Notes under the pieces: model-generated | The model's database searches: none | What the model saw: only the letters and a program-made list of their open reading frames with translations | Told to the model about the DNA's origin: nothing | Shown here: positions 17,102 through 26,324 of the stretch, in pieces | Layout of the letters: each line of letters starts with the position of its first letter | Position numbering within the stretch: position 1 is the first letter of the stretch | Made by a program: the position numbers and the translations under genes | DNA from: an uncultured Winogradskyella sp. | GTDB taxonomy: Bacteria; Bacteroidota; Bacteroidia; Flavobacteriales; Flavobacteriaceae | DNA: 64,000 nucleotides | Assembly: GCF_947498005.1 (NCBI RefSeq) | Contig: NZ_CANMIW010000004.1 | Location: 62,001-126,000, forward strand | Reading direction: 5' to 3'

Positions 17102-18901
17102 TTATCCTTCAGGAAGTGCTTTCCATTTTTTAATAATTCTAGCATAAAATAATAAAAACACTATTGCTGCTACAAAATAAAAGAAGCTCCAATTTACTTC
17201 AAGCCAATCGAAAATGGTATGACATTGGTAACCTGATGTGTAATAATCTTCACGTGCTCTGCAGGCATCTTCTTGATGTGTTGAAATAATACCAGTTATT
17301 AAAAGTAAGTACAGCGGAAAACCAATAATAGAAATATTGACACAAATACCAATGATTAGTTTATGGAATCGATCTGAAAAAGTGATTGGTATTAAAAGTA
17401 TCAATGTAGCTAGTATCAATAAAAAATATAAAATTACATAGGATGTAATATCATCATTTGGCACTATTAGATATGATAATGTTGTACCTAATAATGCAAC
17501 TGCCATACCTATGACTCCAACAGTAATTACTGCAAATAACAAGGGTTTTATACCTGTAGTTCTAAACATCAAAATAATGCTTGTGAAGAAGAAGGCAAAC
17601 CACATGAAAAAGTGTATGCTATCTGCAAAAGGAGTAGAAGCCTTAATATCTTCTATATTATCAAAAACATTTTTTAAGGATGCGTTAGAATAAAAATGAT
17701 TAGTAACTCTATCTACATAAAATTGTTCAAACTTGGTGCGCTCATAGGTATAACCTTCACTATCAAATGTAAAATTGTCTTTTGGTCCAGTTCTTATAAA
17801 ATGTTTAACTTCAAAATTATTTGGTTGATAAACTAAGTCTGTCCATTTTTTAGCTGTTAAGTTGTGAGGTATTTTATAGGCGTCCGAAATTTTTAAAAAG
17901 TCATCAATTAAAGTATTGATTTCTTTTTTGTTACTTCGGTCTAAAAGCTCTGCGTTGCGTTTGTTTCTATAAAATTGTCTGATAGATGTTTTTTCGTTAT
18001 CGTAACGATTATAATCTAAATTTACAGAGTGCGATATTTTATTATATTGGTTAGCCTCTAAAGTGTTAAATAGAGTGTCATTACGAGAAATGTAAAATGA
18101 TGTTGAAGCGTTATAAAAACTTGGTTTAATGGTTTTTATAAATGGTTTAATATTAACCACAGTATCTTTTAAGTACAATATAATGGTACTATCGAGCTCT
18201 TTTGTATATACAGGAGAGAGTAAGGTTGTATCTTCGCTATATTCGTTAGAGATATACCTATGTTGATCTTTAGTAGGGATTTCTTTAGTTTTAATAGAGT
18301 AGAATTGATATTTTTCTCCAGCAAATTCTTCATATGATAAACTATGGTCAATAAATTCTTCTGTAGTTTCACAATACAAATCATAAAATAACTTTGGATA
18401 ATTACGTCTATCAATAGTATAATCGCTTACGTTTTCTGAAAAGAACATTGCCATATCGTTAGCGATCTCTATTTCTTTTGAAACTTGTACATCTGGATAT
18501 TTAAAAGCGATATAAGATTTTACACCATAATTGTATGATAAAAAGAAGGTGCTACAACTATATATAATGACAATATAGCTAAGGAATTGCCCAAATAATT
18601 TTAAATTAGAAGTAGGATAAAAATTCTTAAATCCATTGTTTTTAAACATATAAATAAGCCAGACTACCAATAGTAGCACGGAAACCATAATTGTAAAATA
18701 AACAGTGCCATTTTTAAAAAAGATATCTTTTATGTTATAATCATGCAGTATTTCAGGATTTGTTAACGTAAAAAATCCGAAAACAAAAAATAACAGGTGC
18801 AGTAATAATGCACTTAAGAGCATCCAGACTAAACGTGTATTCCAAATGGTAGGATATCGTTCTAATAAATATTGATTGATATTATATATAAGTTTCTTCA
18901 T
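17102..18901 (-). CDS. Large eight-helix membrane protein, putative ABC partner
   Basis: Family not recognised. Predicted topology: helices at about 24-45, 66-86 and 103-123; an approximately 300-residue hydrophilic region (about 130-425); then helices at about 430-446, 452-478, 486-507, 514-540 and 572-587. This 3+5 arrangement with a big loop resembles ABC exporters of the ABC-2 or MacB style more than Opp-type permeases, and no EAA loop of importers is visible. A periplasmic Cys-containing loop lies near residue 547. It sits between an ABC ATPase (16 bases upstream) and a family 5 solute-binding lipoprotein (2 bases downstream), so it is probably the membrane component of a noncanonical transporter. 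Confidence 0.6.
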   Translation of the reverse strand: MKKLIYNINQYLLERYPTIWNTRLVWMLLSALLLHLLFFVFGFFTLTNPEILHDYNIKDIFFKNGTVYFTIMVSVLLLVVWLIYMFKNNGFKNFYPTSNLKLFGQFLSYIVIIYSCSTFFLSYNYGVKSYIAFKYPDVQVSKEIEIANDMAMFFSENVSDYTIDRRNYPKLFYDLYCETTEEFIDHSLSYEEFAGEKYQFYSIKTKEIPTKDQHRYISNEYSEDTTLLSPVYTKELDSTIILYLKDTVVNIKPFIKTIKPSFYNASTSFYISRNDTLFNTLEANQYNKISHSVNLDYNRYDNEKTSIRQFYRNKRNAELLDRSNKKEINTLIDDFLKISDAYKIPHNLTAKKWTDLVYQPNNFEVKHFIRTGPKDNFTFDSEGYTYERTKFEQFYVDRVTNHFYSNASLKNVFDNIEDIKASTPFADSIHFFMWFAFFFTSIILMFRTTGIKPLLFAVITVGVIGMAVALLGTTLSYLIVPNDDITSYVILYFLLILATLILLIPITFSDRFHKLIIGICVNISIIGFPLYLLLITGIISTHQEDACRAREDYYTSGYQCHTIFDWLEVNWSFFYFVAAIVFLLFYARIIKKWKALPEG

Positions 18902-18917
18902 GTGTAAATTCTAAATG

Positions 18918-20069
18918 TTAGGATACAAAAAAGCGTCTTGTAGAAGCTGTTATATTTCTTGTGTATGTTACTTCTATTTTATGCTTTCCTAAGGCTTCAA
19001 GTACTGATGAAAAATTAGTAGTGTTCTCAAAATAAGCGACGTAAATACCACCATTATAAATTAACTTACTGATATTTAAATCCGTGAAGACAGTCAACAA
19101 AGTATCGCGTTCTGCTGTACAATCAATTTCAACAATGAGTTGGTGATCTTCATCAGAATTATCAGTTGTGTTGTCTTTATATTTTCCATCTTTCAGATAT
19201 ATGACTTTGTCTGAAATCTTTTCAACTTCATATAATTGTTGAGAACTAAGAATCAATGCAATAGGATTATTTAGAGAATTACACATAGATTTTAAATCTT
19301 CTAAGATCACTTGCTGTGCTAAAACATCTAAATTAGCTAAAGGTTCGTCTAACAAAAGTAATTCTGGTTGTCTTAGTAAGGTTCTTGCTAGTTCAAAGCG
19401 CATTTTGTAACCAGAAGAAAGTTCGCTCCATTTTAAATGTTTGTAATTCCATAACCCAAAACGAGCAATCATCATTAAAACTCTAGTTTCATTTTCTTCG
19501 GGCGAAATTCCGTAGTTAGATAAAACAAATTTTAGATTGTCTTTTAAGCTACCATACCATTTTTGCGTGCGCTGTGGAATGTACACTAGGTTAGTGCGTA
19601 AATCATAATTTGAATTATAAGAAGTATCAAAATTAAAATCTAAACTTCCGGAATTAAACTTTAATTCTTTGGCTAATATTCGCAGTAAAGTGGTTTTTCC
19701 GTTACCATTTTCTCCCACTAATCCATAAACTTGGCCTTTTCTGATATTAACAGAGATTGGTCCTAATTTAAAGCGGTTTACACCATAGCTTTTAGATAAA
19801 GACTTGCCCACAACTACAGGATTATTAGTGTTGTATGCTGTAATTGGTATTTTAGAAACTTGGTCTAAAATGGCTAAAGATTTTTTAATAAACTCATCAT
19901 CTTGCTCTGGATGTTTTTCTTTCCAATCGGTCAGTTCTATGACTTCTTTGTATAAATTTAAGTCTTGCGTATCAATAACACAATCCATCAATTTACGATA
20001 GCCAAGAACGGTATCATTATTATTGTAGAAAGAAATAACCTCCTTAATTCGGTCTTCAGCTTTAGACAT
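18918..20069 (-). CDS. ABC transporter ATP-binding protein with N- and C-terminal extensions
   Basis: The nucleotide-binding domain spans about residues 85-295, with Walker A GENGNGKTT (119-127), Q-loop region YIPQRTQ, signature LSSGY, and Walker B LLLLDEPLANLD. An 85-residue helical N-terminal extension and an about 85-residue C-terminal alpha/beta domain flank it; both are atypical. The degenerate signature (LSSGY for LSGGQ) is seen in ABC-2 type exporters. First gene of a three-gene operon with the eight-helix membrane protein and the solute-binding lipoprotein. Substrate and direction of transport unknown. Confidence 0.85.
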   Translation of the reverse strand: MSKAEDRIKEVISFYNNNDTVLGYRKLMDCVIDTQDLNLYKEVIELTDWKEKHPEQDDEFIKKSLAILDQVSKIPITAYNTNNPVVVGKSLSKSYGVNRFKLGPISVNIRKGQVYGLVGENGNGKTTLLRILAKELKFNSGSLDFNFDTSYNSNYDLRTNLVYIPQRTQKWYGSLKDNLKFVLSNYGISPEENETRVLMMIARFGLWNYKHLKWSELSSGYKMRFELARTLLRQPELLLLDEPLANLDVLAQQVILEDLKSMCNSLNNPIALILSSQQLYEVEKISDKVIYLKDGKYKDNTTDNSDEDHQLIVEIDCTAERDTLLTVFTDLNISKLIYNGGIYVAYFENTTNFSSVLEALGKHKIEVTYTRNITASTRRFFVS

Positions 20070-20111
20070 ATATTCTGGTTTAATATTTTAACGTTAGCGG
20101 TGTCTAATAGA

Positions 20112-20142
20112 TTGCAAGACCACTAACAATTGCGTAAATTTG
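20112..20142 (+). promoter_or_regulatory. Promoter of mtaB
   Basis: TTG at 20112-20114, a 20-nt spacer and TAAATTTG at 20135-20142, 70 bases upstream of the mtaB start codon. Confidence 0.7.
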
Positions 20143-20212
20143 CACACTTAAATTTTGCAACGAGTAAATATAATTTATTAAAAACGCTGCACCAAGTTTG
20201 AAATAATAAAAC

Positions 20213-21526
20213 ATGGAACAAAAAAAAGTCGCATTTTACACGCTAGGCTGTAAGCTTAATTTTTCTGAAACTTCTACTATTGCTAGAGGTTTTACAGAAG
20301 AAGGATTTAACCGTGTAGACTTTAAAGACAAAGCAGATATTTATGTAATTAATACTTGTTCTGTCACAGAAAATGCCGATAAACGCTTTAAATCTATTGT
20401 AAAGCAAGCACAGAAAAATAATCCTGAAGCTTTTGTGGCAGCTATCGGTTGCTATGCGCAACTAAAGCCAGAAGAGTTAGCAGATGTGAATGGCGTAGAT
20501 TTGGTATTAGGCGCAACTGAAAAATTTAAGATTACAGATTATCTTAACGATTTATCTAAAAATGATTTTGGAGAAGTACATTCTTGCGAAATTGAAGATG
20601 CAGATTTCTATGTTGGCAGTTATTCTATTGGTGATAGAACTCGAGCATTTCTAAAAGTCCAAGATGGCTGTGATTATAAATGTACGTATTGCACTATTCC
20701 GTTAGCAAGAGGAATTTCTCGTAGTGATACCATGACTAATGTTTTAAAAAATGCTGCAGAAATTTCTGAGCAAGGCATTAAGGAGATTGTATTAACAGGT
20801 GTTAATATTGGAGATTATGGAAAAGGCGAATTTGGTAATAAAAAACACGAACACACCTTTTTAGATTTAGTAACAGAACTCGATAAAGTAAAAGGTATTG
20901 AGCGCTTAAGAATTTCTTCAATTGAACCTAATTTATTAAAAAACGAAACTATAGATTTGGTTTCAAAATCGAGAGCCTTTGTTCCTCATTTTCATGTACC
21001 ATTACAAAGTGGAAGTAATGCTATTTTGAAAAAAATGAAACGTCGTTACATGAAAGAATTATATGTAGATCGTGTTTCTAAAATAAAAGAAGTAATGCCA
21101 CATGCATGCATTGGTGTAGATGTCATTGTTGGTTTTCCTGGAGAAACGGATGAGTTGTTTTTAGAAACATATAATTTTTTAAGTGAACTAGATATATCTT
21201 ATCTTCATGTATTTACATACTCTGAAAGAGATAATACGGAAGCTGCCGAAATGGAAGGTGTTGTTTATAAAAACGTAAGAGCTAAACGTAGTAAAATGCT
21301 ACGTGGTTTATCTGCTAAAAAGCGAAGAGCATTCTATGAAAACCAATTAAACTCTGAAAGAACTGTGTTGTTTGAAGGCGAAAACAAAGAAGGTTACATC
21401 CACGGATTCACGGAAAATTATGTAAAAGTAAAAACACCTTGGAATCCTGAGCTTGTTAATACATTGCATAAAGTAGATTTAACAGAAATCGATGAAGATG
21501 GATTAGTAAGATTTAATTTTGTATAA
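20213..21526 (+). CDS. mtaB: tRNA (t6A37) methylthiotransferase MtaB
   Basis: A radical-SAM methylthiotransferase that converts t6A37 to ms2t6A37 in tRNAs reading ANN codons. The N-terminal UPF0004 domain supplies Cys13 (LGCKLN), Cys49 (NTCS) and Cys80 (IGCYAQ) for one iron-sulfur cluster. The radical-SAM motif CDYKCTYC gives Cys153, Cys157 and Cys160 for the other. A C-terminal TRAM-like domain follows. The GCKLN opening is typical of MtaB, as opposed to the GCQMN of MiaB. Monocistronic, with its own promoter and terminator. Confidence 0.95.
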   Translation: MEQKKVAFYTLGCKLNFSETSTIARGFTEEGFNRVDFKDKADIYVINTCSVTENADKRFKSIVKQAQKNNPEAFVAAIGCYAQLKPEELADVNGVDLVLGATEKFKITDYLNDLSKNDFGEVHSCEIEDADFYVGSYSIGDRTRAFLKVQDGCDYKCTYCTIPLARGISRSDTMTNVLKNAAEISEQGIKEIVLTGVNIGDYGKGEFGNKKHEHTFLDLVTELDKVKGIERLRISSIEPNLLKNETIDLVSKSRAFVPHFHVPLQSGSNAILKKMKRRYMKELYVDRVSKIKEVMPHACIGVDVIVGFPGETDELFLETYNFLSELDISYLHVFTYSERDNTEAAEMEGVVYKNVRAKRSKMLRGLSAKKRRAFYENQLNSERTVLFEGENKEGYIHGFTENYVKVKTPWNPELVNTLHKVDLTEIDEDGLVRFNFV

Positions 21527-21554
21527 ATCTTAAACACTTAAGTAGTTGATAAAA

Positions 21555-21587
21555 AAAATCCGAAACTTATAAAGCTTCGGATTTTTT
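21555..21587. terminator. Terminator after mtaB, bidirectional
   Basis: Stem AAAATCCGAA / TTCGGATTTT with flanking A-run and T-run, between mtaB (+) and the GNAT-like gene (-). It can end both transcripts. Confidence 0.88.
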
Positions 21588-21610
21588 TAGAATTATTTAA
21601 TTTTTTCAAA

Positions 21611-21907
21611 TTATATGCGAATTCCTACTGGTAACATTCGCTTATATTTTCGGTTTCTTCTTACAAATTTTGCAATTTCAGGACTTGTTGGTACTACGCT
21701 GATGTTTCTTTCTTTAATGTTAGAAAATACTAAATCAATAAAATCGAGTTCAAACTCGTCTGTTCTTATAGCATCTGGAATTATCATTTTTGTTAAGAAT
21801 ATCTTACGTTCTTGTAAGGAATATTCGATAATTGCCATTTCGTTTTCAACGTTTAATTCAAATTGACGCAGAAAATCATTGTCAATCAATTCAGCAGTTT
21901 CTGTCAT
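21611..21907 (-). CDS. Small GNAT-fold protein, YjdJ/GNAT_acetyltr_2-like
   Basis: A 98-residue protein with the reduced GNAT fold of the YjdJ type: EYSLQERKIFLTKMIIP strand pair, then an alpha-helix, and the C-terminal ISVVPTSPEIAKFVRRNRKYKRML, which matches the family pattern of a proline-containing strand followed by a helix and an Arg-rich end. The acetyl-CoA-binding glycine loop is poorly conserved, so catalytic activity is doubtful. It has its own promoter box at 21973-21980. Confidence 0.6.
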   Translation of the reverse strand: MTETAELIDNDFLRQFELNVENEMAIIEYSLQERKIFLTKMIIPDAIRTDEFELDFIDLVFSNIKERNISVVPTSPEIAKFVRRNRKYKRMLPVGIRI

Positions 21908-21972
21908 AATTTTTATTTATTAAATTCAGCGGTTGGCGTGTAGATACTATAAAAATATATAGTTTTGCGTTG

Positions 21973-21980
21973 CAAAGGTA
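21973..21980 (-). promoter_or_regulatory. Bacteroidetes -7 element (TACCTTTG)
   Basis: On the minus strand, TACCTTTG followed by GCAACG, 65 bases upstream of the small GNAT-like gene. No well-spaced -33 TTG is evident. Confidence 0.5.
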
Positions 21981-22069
21981 CAAAAAATCAAGCAATTTAT
22001 TAGGTTGTTGATGTTAAAACCTTAAATTGTAAAGAATTAAGACGTCCCATTTAAACTGTTTTAAGACCT

Positions 22070-22732
22070 ATGGATTCTAAAATAACTCACGTGTATTTAA
22101 TGCCTGGTATGGCAGCAAATCCATCAATTTTTGAAAATATTCAATTGCCAAAAGACCAATTTGAGATGCACTGGTTAGAATGGCAAATTCCTGATAAAAA
22201 TGAGACGCTTAAGGCATATGCAATTCGTATGTGTAAATTTATAGTACATGACAATGTTGTTTTACTTGGCGTATCTTTTGGTGGTATCTTGGTGCAAGAA
22301 ATGAGTAAGTATATTAGCTTAAAAAAACTGTTCGTTGTATCGAGTGTAAAATCGCATCACGAGTTGCCAAAACGATTAAAATTACTTAAAATAACTAAAG
22401 CCTATAATATATTGCCTACTCAAATAGTTAGTAATATAGATTTGTTAGCTAAATATGCCTTTGGTGAAACCATAAAGAAGCGCGTAGATTTATATAAAAA
22501 GTATTTGTCTGTTAATGATAAAACATATCTCGATTGGGCCATTAAACAAGTGGTTTGTTGGGATCAAGAAGAAGCTCATGCCAATGCAATTTATATTCAT
22601 GGTAGTAAGGATAACGTTTTTCCACATTCATGTGTTGGAAATTGCATAATTATTGAAGGTGGTTCGCATATTATGATTATCAATAAGTATAAATGGTTTA
22701 ACGAAAATTTACCAAAACTAATCAATCCGTGA
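22070..22732 (+). CDS. Alpha/beta hydrolase
   Basis: A small (220-residue) alpha/beta-hydrolase. The nucleophile elbow GVSFGG lies near residue 67, a candidate acid is in IHGSKDNVFP near residue 184, and the catalytic histidine in GGSHIMI near residue 204. The start MPGMAANPSIFENI resembles lipase/esterase-like folds. No lid domain of note; substrate unknown. No signal peptide, so it is cytoplasmic. It is followed 56 bases later by the lytic transglycosylase gene. Confidence 0.8.
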   Translation: MDSKITHVYLMPGMAANPSIFENIQLPKDQFEMHWLEWQIPDKNETLKAYAIRMCKFIVHDNVVLLGVSFGGILVQEMSKYISLKKLFVVSSVKSHHELPKRLKLLKITKAYNILPTQIVSNIDLLAKYAFGETIKKRVDLYKKYLSVNDKTYLDWAIKQVVCWDQEEAHANAIYIHGSKDNVFPHSCVGNCIIIEGGSHIMIINKYKWFNENLPKLINP

Positions 22733-22788
22733 ATTTGAATCTTGCTCATAGATTGATTACATTTATAAATTAGAAAAAAAGAAAAGTT

Positions 22789-23742
22789 ATGAAATTCATA
22801 AAAAATAGTTTAGCCTTAGTAGGAATCATAAGCATATCTGGCTTATTTATTTTCGCGATGCAAAAGTCGCCAGACGACAAAGCACCTTCAGATTATCAAT
22901 TGGGAAAAGAAGATCCTATTATAAATAATTATAACGTATACGCCTTAGAAATGCCAGAAAATTTAAATTTTGCTGGTGAACCTGTACCTGTAGAAGATCC
23001 TGATATTTACGAACGCATGGATCGTGAATTGTTAGTCAACACGTATTGGCAATCTAATGGACTTTTAATGTTTAAACGTGCTCAGAAATACTTCCCAATT
23101 ATAGAGCCAATTCTTGAAAAAAATGGTGTACCAGACGATTTTAAATATTTGGCTGTTATTGAGAGTGGATTAATTCAAACGGCAAAGTCTCCTGCTGGTG
23201 CAAGTGGTGTTTGGCAAATTATGAAAGCAACAGGAAGAGAGAATGGTTTAGAGGTTAATGATAATGTTGACGAACGATATAACCTTGAAAAAGCAACAGA
23301 GGTGGCTTGCGATTATTTAAAGAAAGCCAAGCAAAAATTAGGATCATGGACTAAAGCTGCTGCTGCATACAATGCAGGAAATTACGGTGTATCTAAACGA
23401 TTGAAAGCACAAGACGTTACTGGTTATTATGATTTGCTTTTAGGAGAAGAAACAGGTCGTTATGTTTTTAGAATTGTTGCGTTGAAAGAAATTCTTTCTC
23501 ATCCAGATAAATATGGATTCAACTTTAATAAATCACATTTATATAAAGAAGTGCCAACGTACAAAGTAGAAGTAGATACAGCAGTGACTGATTTTGCGAA
23601 ATTTGCAAAACGTTTTGGTATCAACTATAAAATTTTAAAACTTCATAATCCTTGGTTAAGAGAAGCTCATTTAAATAATAAGTCGCGTAAACCTTATTTA
23701 ATAGAAATACCTAAGGAAGGTTATTATTCTGCTAAACCTTAA
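22789..23742 (+). CDS. Membrane-anchored lytic transglycosylase (SLT domain)
   Basis: One N-terminal signal or anchor helix is followed by a goose-lysozyme/SLT domain: the catalytic Glu lies in AVIESGL (about residue 122), followed by SPAGASGVWQIMKATGRENG and AAAAYNAGNYGVSKR. The C-terminal 80 residues may hold a degenerate LysM-like element (INYKILKLHNPWLR). It cleaves peptidoglycan glycan strands in the periplasm (MltD-like). The cardiolipin synthase gene begins 3 bases after its stop. Confidence 0.9.
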   Translation: MKFIKNSLALVGIISISGLFIFAMQKSPDDKAPSDYQLGKEDPIINNYNVYALEMPENLNFAGEPVPVEDPDIYERMDRELLVNTYWQSNGLLMFKRAQKYFPIIEPILEKNGVPDDFKYLAVIESGLIQTAKSPAGASGVWQIMKATGRENGLEVNDNVDERYNLEKATEVACDYLKKAKQKLGSWTKAAAAYNAGNYGVSKRLKAQDVTGYYDLLLGEETGRYVFRIVALKEILSHPDKYGFNFNKSHLYKEVPTYKVEVDTAVTDFAKFAKRFGINYKILKLHNPWLREAHLNNKSRKPYLIEIPKEGYYSAKP

Positions 23743-23745
23743 TTT

Positions 23746-25194
23746 TTGGAGTTTGTTAGAAACCATATCTGGCAAATTTTAATTGCATTAAATTATACTA
23801 TTGCTTTATCAGCAGTAGTGACTATTCTATTAAAAAAAATAAACCCAACAAAGTCATTAAGCTATATTATTGGCTTGTTGGCTTTTCCGTTTTTGGGTTT
23901 AATAATGTATTACCTCTTTGGGCAAGAATACCGTAAAACTAAAATTTTTGATAGAAAACGGGTTTTAAATCAGTCAACGATTAAAAAGATTCAACAACAG
24001 TTAGAGTTAGATACTAAACAGATCAATGAAGTTGATGATTTATTAGATCAAAAGTCAAAGTTAATTCCGCTATTATATAATAATGAAAAATCTAAGCTAA
24101 CGATTAATAACGAAGTTAAGCTTATAAAAAATGGAGATGATAAATTCAAAATCCTTTTTACTGACATTAAAGAAGCAAAGCATCACATTCATCTTGAATA
24201 TTTTGTAATTAAAGATGATAAAATAGGAACAGAAGTACTAAATCTGTTGTGTAAAAAAGCCAAAGAAGGTTTAGAGATTAGAATTGTAATTGATGACGTT
24301 GGGAGTTCTATTACTTCTTCTATGAAGCGTAAGTTAAAAGACTGCAATGTAGAAATGTATTCTTTCATGCCAGTATTGTTTACAAAATTTACAGGGCACA
24401 TGAATTATCGCGACCATAGAAAAATCATTGTTATTGATGGTAAAATAGGCTATGTTGGTGGTGTTAATATTTCAGATAATTATGTGAATGCTAACAATAA
24501 TCGTTATTGGAGGGATACACATATTCGTGTTGTTGGTGAAGCTGTAAAACAGTTGCAGATATTATTTTTTACTGCTTGGGATTTTGTTAGTAAAGGATCA
24601 ACCGAAATATCTAGTGCTTATTTTCCAGAGCATGGCTGTAAAGAAAATGTGCCTTTGCAAATTGCGGCAAGCGGACCAGATACTGATTGGTCTAACATTA
24701 TGGAAGCCATTTTTGTGGCTATCACTACAGCGGAAGATCACATCTATATAACAACACCTTATTTTATACCAAATGGAGAAATAGTAACAGCGCTTCAAGT
24801 AGCAGCACGAAGTAATATTACGGTAAAGATTATTGTACCTAAAACTTCAGATTCTTGGATTGCAGAATATGCTACAAATTCATATTTACAGTTACTACTT
24901 GAAGCAGGAGTAGAGGTTTATCAATATACCAAAGGTTTTATACATGCTAAAACTATGGTTGTAGATGGTGTGTTTAGCACAGTTGGTACCACAAACATGG
25001 ATTACAGAAGTTTCAATATTAATTTTGAAGTCAATGCCTTAATTTATAATAAATCATTAGGAAAACAACTTACTGATTTTTTTACAGACGATTTAAAGGA
25101 TTGTGAAAAACTAGAACTAGAAACTTGGGTAGAACGCTCTAAACGAACAAAACTTATTGAAGCCACAGCTAGATTAATGGCTCCATTATTATAA
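23746..25194 (+). CDS. cls: Cardiolipin synthase
   Basis: A phospholipase-D superfamily enzyme making cardiolipin from two phosphatidylglycerols. Two N-terminal transmembrane helices (about 8-28 and 36-57) are followed by two HKD motifs: HMNYRDHRKIIVIDG near residue 220 and FIHAKTMVVDG near residue 400. At 482 residues it has normal length. The start is TTG at 23746. It is the only start after the in-frame upstream stop that keeps the first helix; the next Met (residue 53) would remove it. It is tightly coupled (3 bases) to the lytic transglycosylase gene. Confidence 0.93.
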   Translation: MEFVRNHIWQILIALNYTIALSAVVTILLKKINPTKSLSYIIGLLAFPFLGLIMYYLFGQEYRKTKIFDRKRVLNQSTIKKIQQQLELDTKQINEVDDLLDQKSKLIPLLYNNEKSKLTINNEVKLIKNGDDKFKILFTDIKEAKHHIHLEYFVIKDDKIGTEVLNLLCKKAKEGLEIRIVIDDVGSSITSSMKRKLKDCNVEMYSFMPVLFTKFTGHMNYRDHRKIIVIDGKIGYVGGVNISDNYVNANNNRYWRDTHIRVVGEAVKQLQILFFTAWDFVSKGSTEISSAYFPEHGCKENVPLQIAASGPDTDWSNIMEAIFVAITTAEDHIYITTPYFIPNGEIVTALQVAARSNITVKIIVPKTSDSWIAEYATNSYLQLLLEAGVEVYQYTKGFIHAKTMVVDGVFSTVGTTNMDYRSFNINFEVNALIYNKSLGKQLTDFFTDDLKDCEKLELETWVERSKRTKLIEATARLMAPLL

Positions 25195-25235
25195 GTTCTA
25201 TAAATGTATAATCTGCTATTACAATAAGTGTCATT

Positions 25236-25273
25236 AAAAAAGGCTTAAACAAATAAATGTTTAAGCCTTTTTT
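25236..25273. terminator. Bidirectional terminator after cls
   Basis: Long stem AAAAAGGCTTAAAC / GTTTAAGCCTTTTT between convergent cls (+) and the small TPR-like gene (-). Confidence 0.9.
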
Positions 25274-25296
25274 ATTTTAATAAACTAATAAGAATA

Positions 25297-25875
25297 TTAA
25301 CGTCTACTTCTACGATTTTGTCTTGCAGAAGTTGGTTGACCATATTGTTGTTTTGGAATTACAGTCTTTTTCATTTGTTGCTTCATCATTTTTATTTGAT
25401 CAGCTAACATATCTCTTTTATCTAATTTTTCAGCTTCAGCTAATAATTTCATCGCTTCAGGTTTTCTACGTTTAGAAAAAGCGATTCCGGCTAAATTAAG
25501 TTTCGCCATAGCTAAATCATGATCCATAGATAAACCTAAGTTAATTGCTTTTTTAAAATAGCCTTCAGCCTCATTCATATTAGTTTGAGAAACCATGATG
25601 CCATTTAGGTAGTTTAAATACCCTTGTTGCTTCTTTACTAAAGCGCCTTCAGGATTTTTTATTTTGTCTAACCATTTCTTTGCTCCAGGAAAATCTTGCT
25701 TTCTTAACTTTAAAAAAGCTAATAAAATTAATTCGTTTTTAAAGTATAAGAATATAAAAATGGTAGAAAGTAATATATACATTATACCATTACCAATGTA
25801 ACCTTCAGTGAATTGATAGATGCCAAAGCCAATGATTAAAGCGGCAATAACTAACTTTATATTTTTATTAAACAT
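25297..25875 (-). CDS. Membrane protein with TPR-like helical repeats
   Basis: I start the gene at the ATG at 25875, because the longer reading to 25902 uses a TTG that lies inside the -7 promoter box. Two N-terminal transmembrane helices (about 6-22 and 27-45 of this form) are followed by a soluble tail with TPR-like helices (AEGYFKKAINLGL, AMAKLNLAGIAFSKRRKPEAMKLLAEA) and a basic C-terminus (RQNRRSRR). Flavobacterial relatives are named DUF2892 or tetratricopeptide proteins. Function unknown; a scaffold role at the inner membrane is plausible. Confidence 0.7.
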   Translation of the reverse strand: MFNKNIKLVIAALIIGFGIYQFTEGYIGNGIMYILLSTIFIFLYFKNELILLAFLKLRKQDFPGAKKWLDKIKNPEGALVKKQQGYLNYLNGIMVSQTNMNEAEGYFKKAINLGLSMDHDLAMAKLNLAGIAFSKRRKPEAMKLLAEAEKLDKRDMLADQIKMMKQQMKKTVIPKQQYGQPTSARQNRRSRR

Positions 25876-25899
25876 ATTTCTGAGTATTTTTGCGGAGCG

Positions 25900-25907
25900 C
25901 AAAGGTA
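25900..25907 (-). promoter_or_regulatory. Bacteroidetes -7 element deciding a start codon
   Basis: TACCTTTG on the minus strand, an exact TAnnTTTG match. Transcription would begin a few bases downstream, leaving about 20 bases of leader before the ATG at 25875 and excluding the TTG at 25902 as a start. Confidence 0.6.
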
Positions 25908-25941
25908 ATAAAAATCTATATAAAAATTTTTATTTTCACAC

Positions 25942-25971
25942 TTGCTAAAGTAAAAACTTGTTGTATATTTG
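25942..25971 (+). promoter_or_regulatory. Promoter of rpmH
   Basis: TTG at 25942-25944, a 19-nt spacer and TATATTTG at 25964-25971. The implied leader before rpmH is about 58 bases. Confidence 0.75.
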
Positions 25972-26033
25972 CACGCAGTTTTGAGGTAGCCCTCAATCAA
26001 TTAAAGAAAAATTAGTTTTTAAATATATAAGTC

Positions 26034-26195
26034 ATGCCGAAAAGAACATTTCAACCGTCAAAAAGAAAGAGAAGAAACAAACATGGTTTCAGAGAAAGAA
26101 TGGCTTCTGTTAACGGAAGAAAAGTTTTAGCACGTAGAAGAGCTAAAGGAAGAAAAAAATTGTCTGTTTCAACTGAATCAAGACATAAAAAATAA
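26034..26195 (+). CDS. rpmH: 50S ribosomal protein L34
   Basis: A 53-residue, very basic protein that begins [19 protein letters not shown] and ends in [12 protein letters not shown]...RHKK, an unmistakable L34. It is short but complete, and its length is the usual one for Bacteroidetes, which have a short C-terminal extension. It has its own promoter at 25942 and terminator at 26220, so it is monocistronic here. The common bacterial neighbour rnpA is not adjacent. Confidence 0.97.
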   Translation: MPKRTFQPSKRKRRNKHGFRERMASVNGRKVLARRRAKGRKKLSVSTESRHKK

Positions 26196-26219
26196 TGATT
26201 AACAATTGTTAATATATTA

Positions 26220-26250
26220 AAGGCGTTACTTAGGTGTAACGCCTTTTTTT
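26220..26250 (+). terminator. Terminator of rpmH
   Basis: Stem AAGGCGTTAC / GTAACGCCTT, loop TTAGGT, followed by a T-run, 25 bases after the L34 stop. Confidence 0.9.
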
Positions 26251-26266
26251 GTATCTATTTGTTAAC

Positions 26267-26274
26267 TATTTTTG
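26267..26274 (+). promoter_or_regulatory. Bacteroidetes -7 element upstream of carB (TATTTTTG)
   Basis: TAnnTTTG match 50 bases before the carB ATG. The nearest TTG at -33 has a too-short spacer, so the promoter call is moderate. Confidence 0.5.
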
Positions 26275-26324
26275 CACAGCTAAATAATTAAAAAGAAATC
26301 GTATAAAATATAATACCTATTCTC

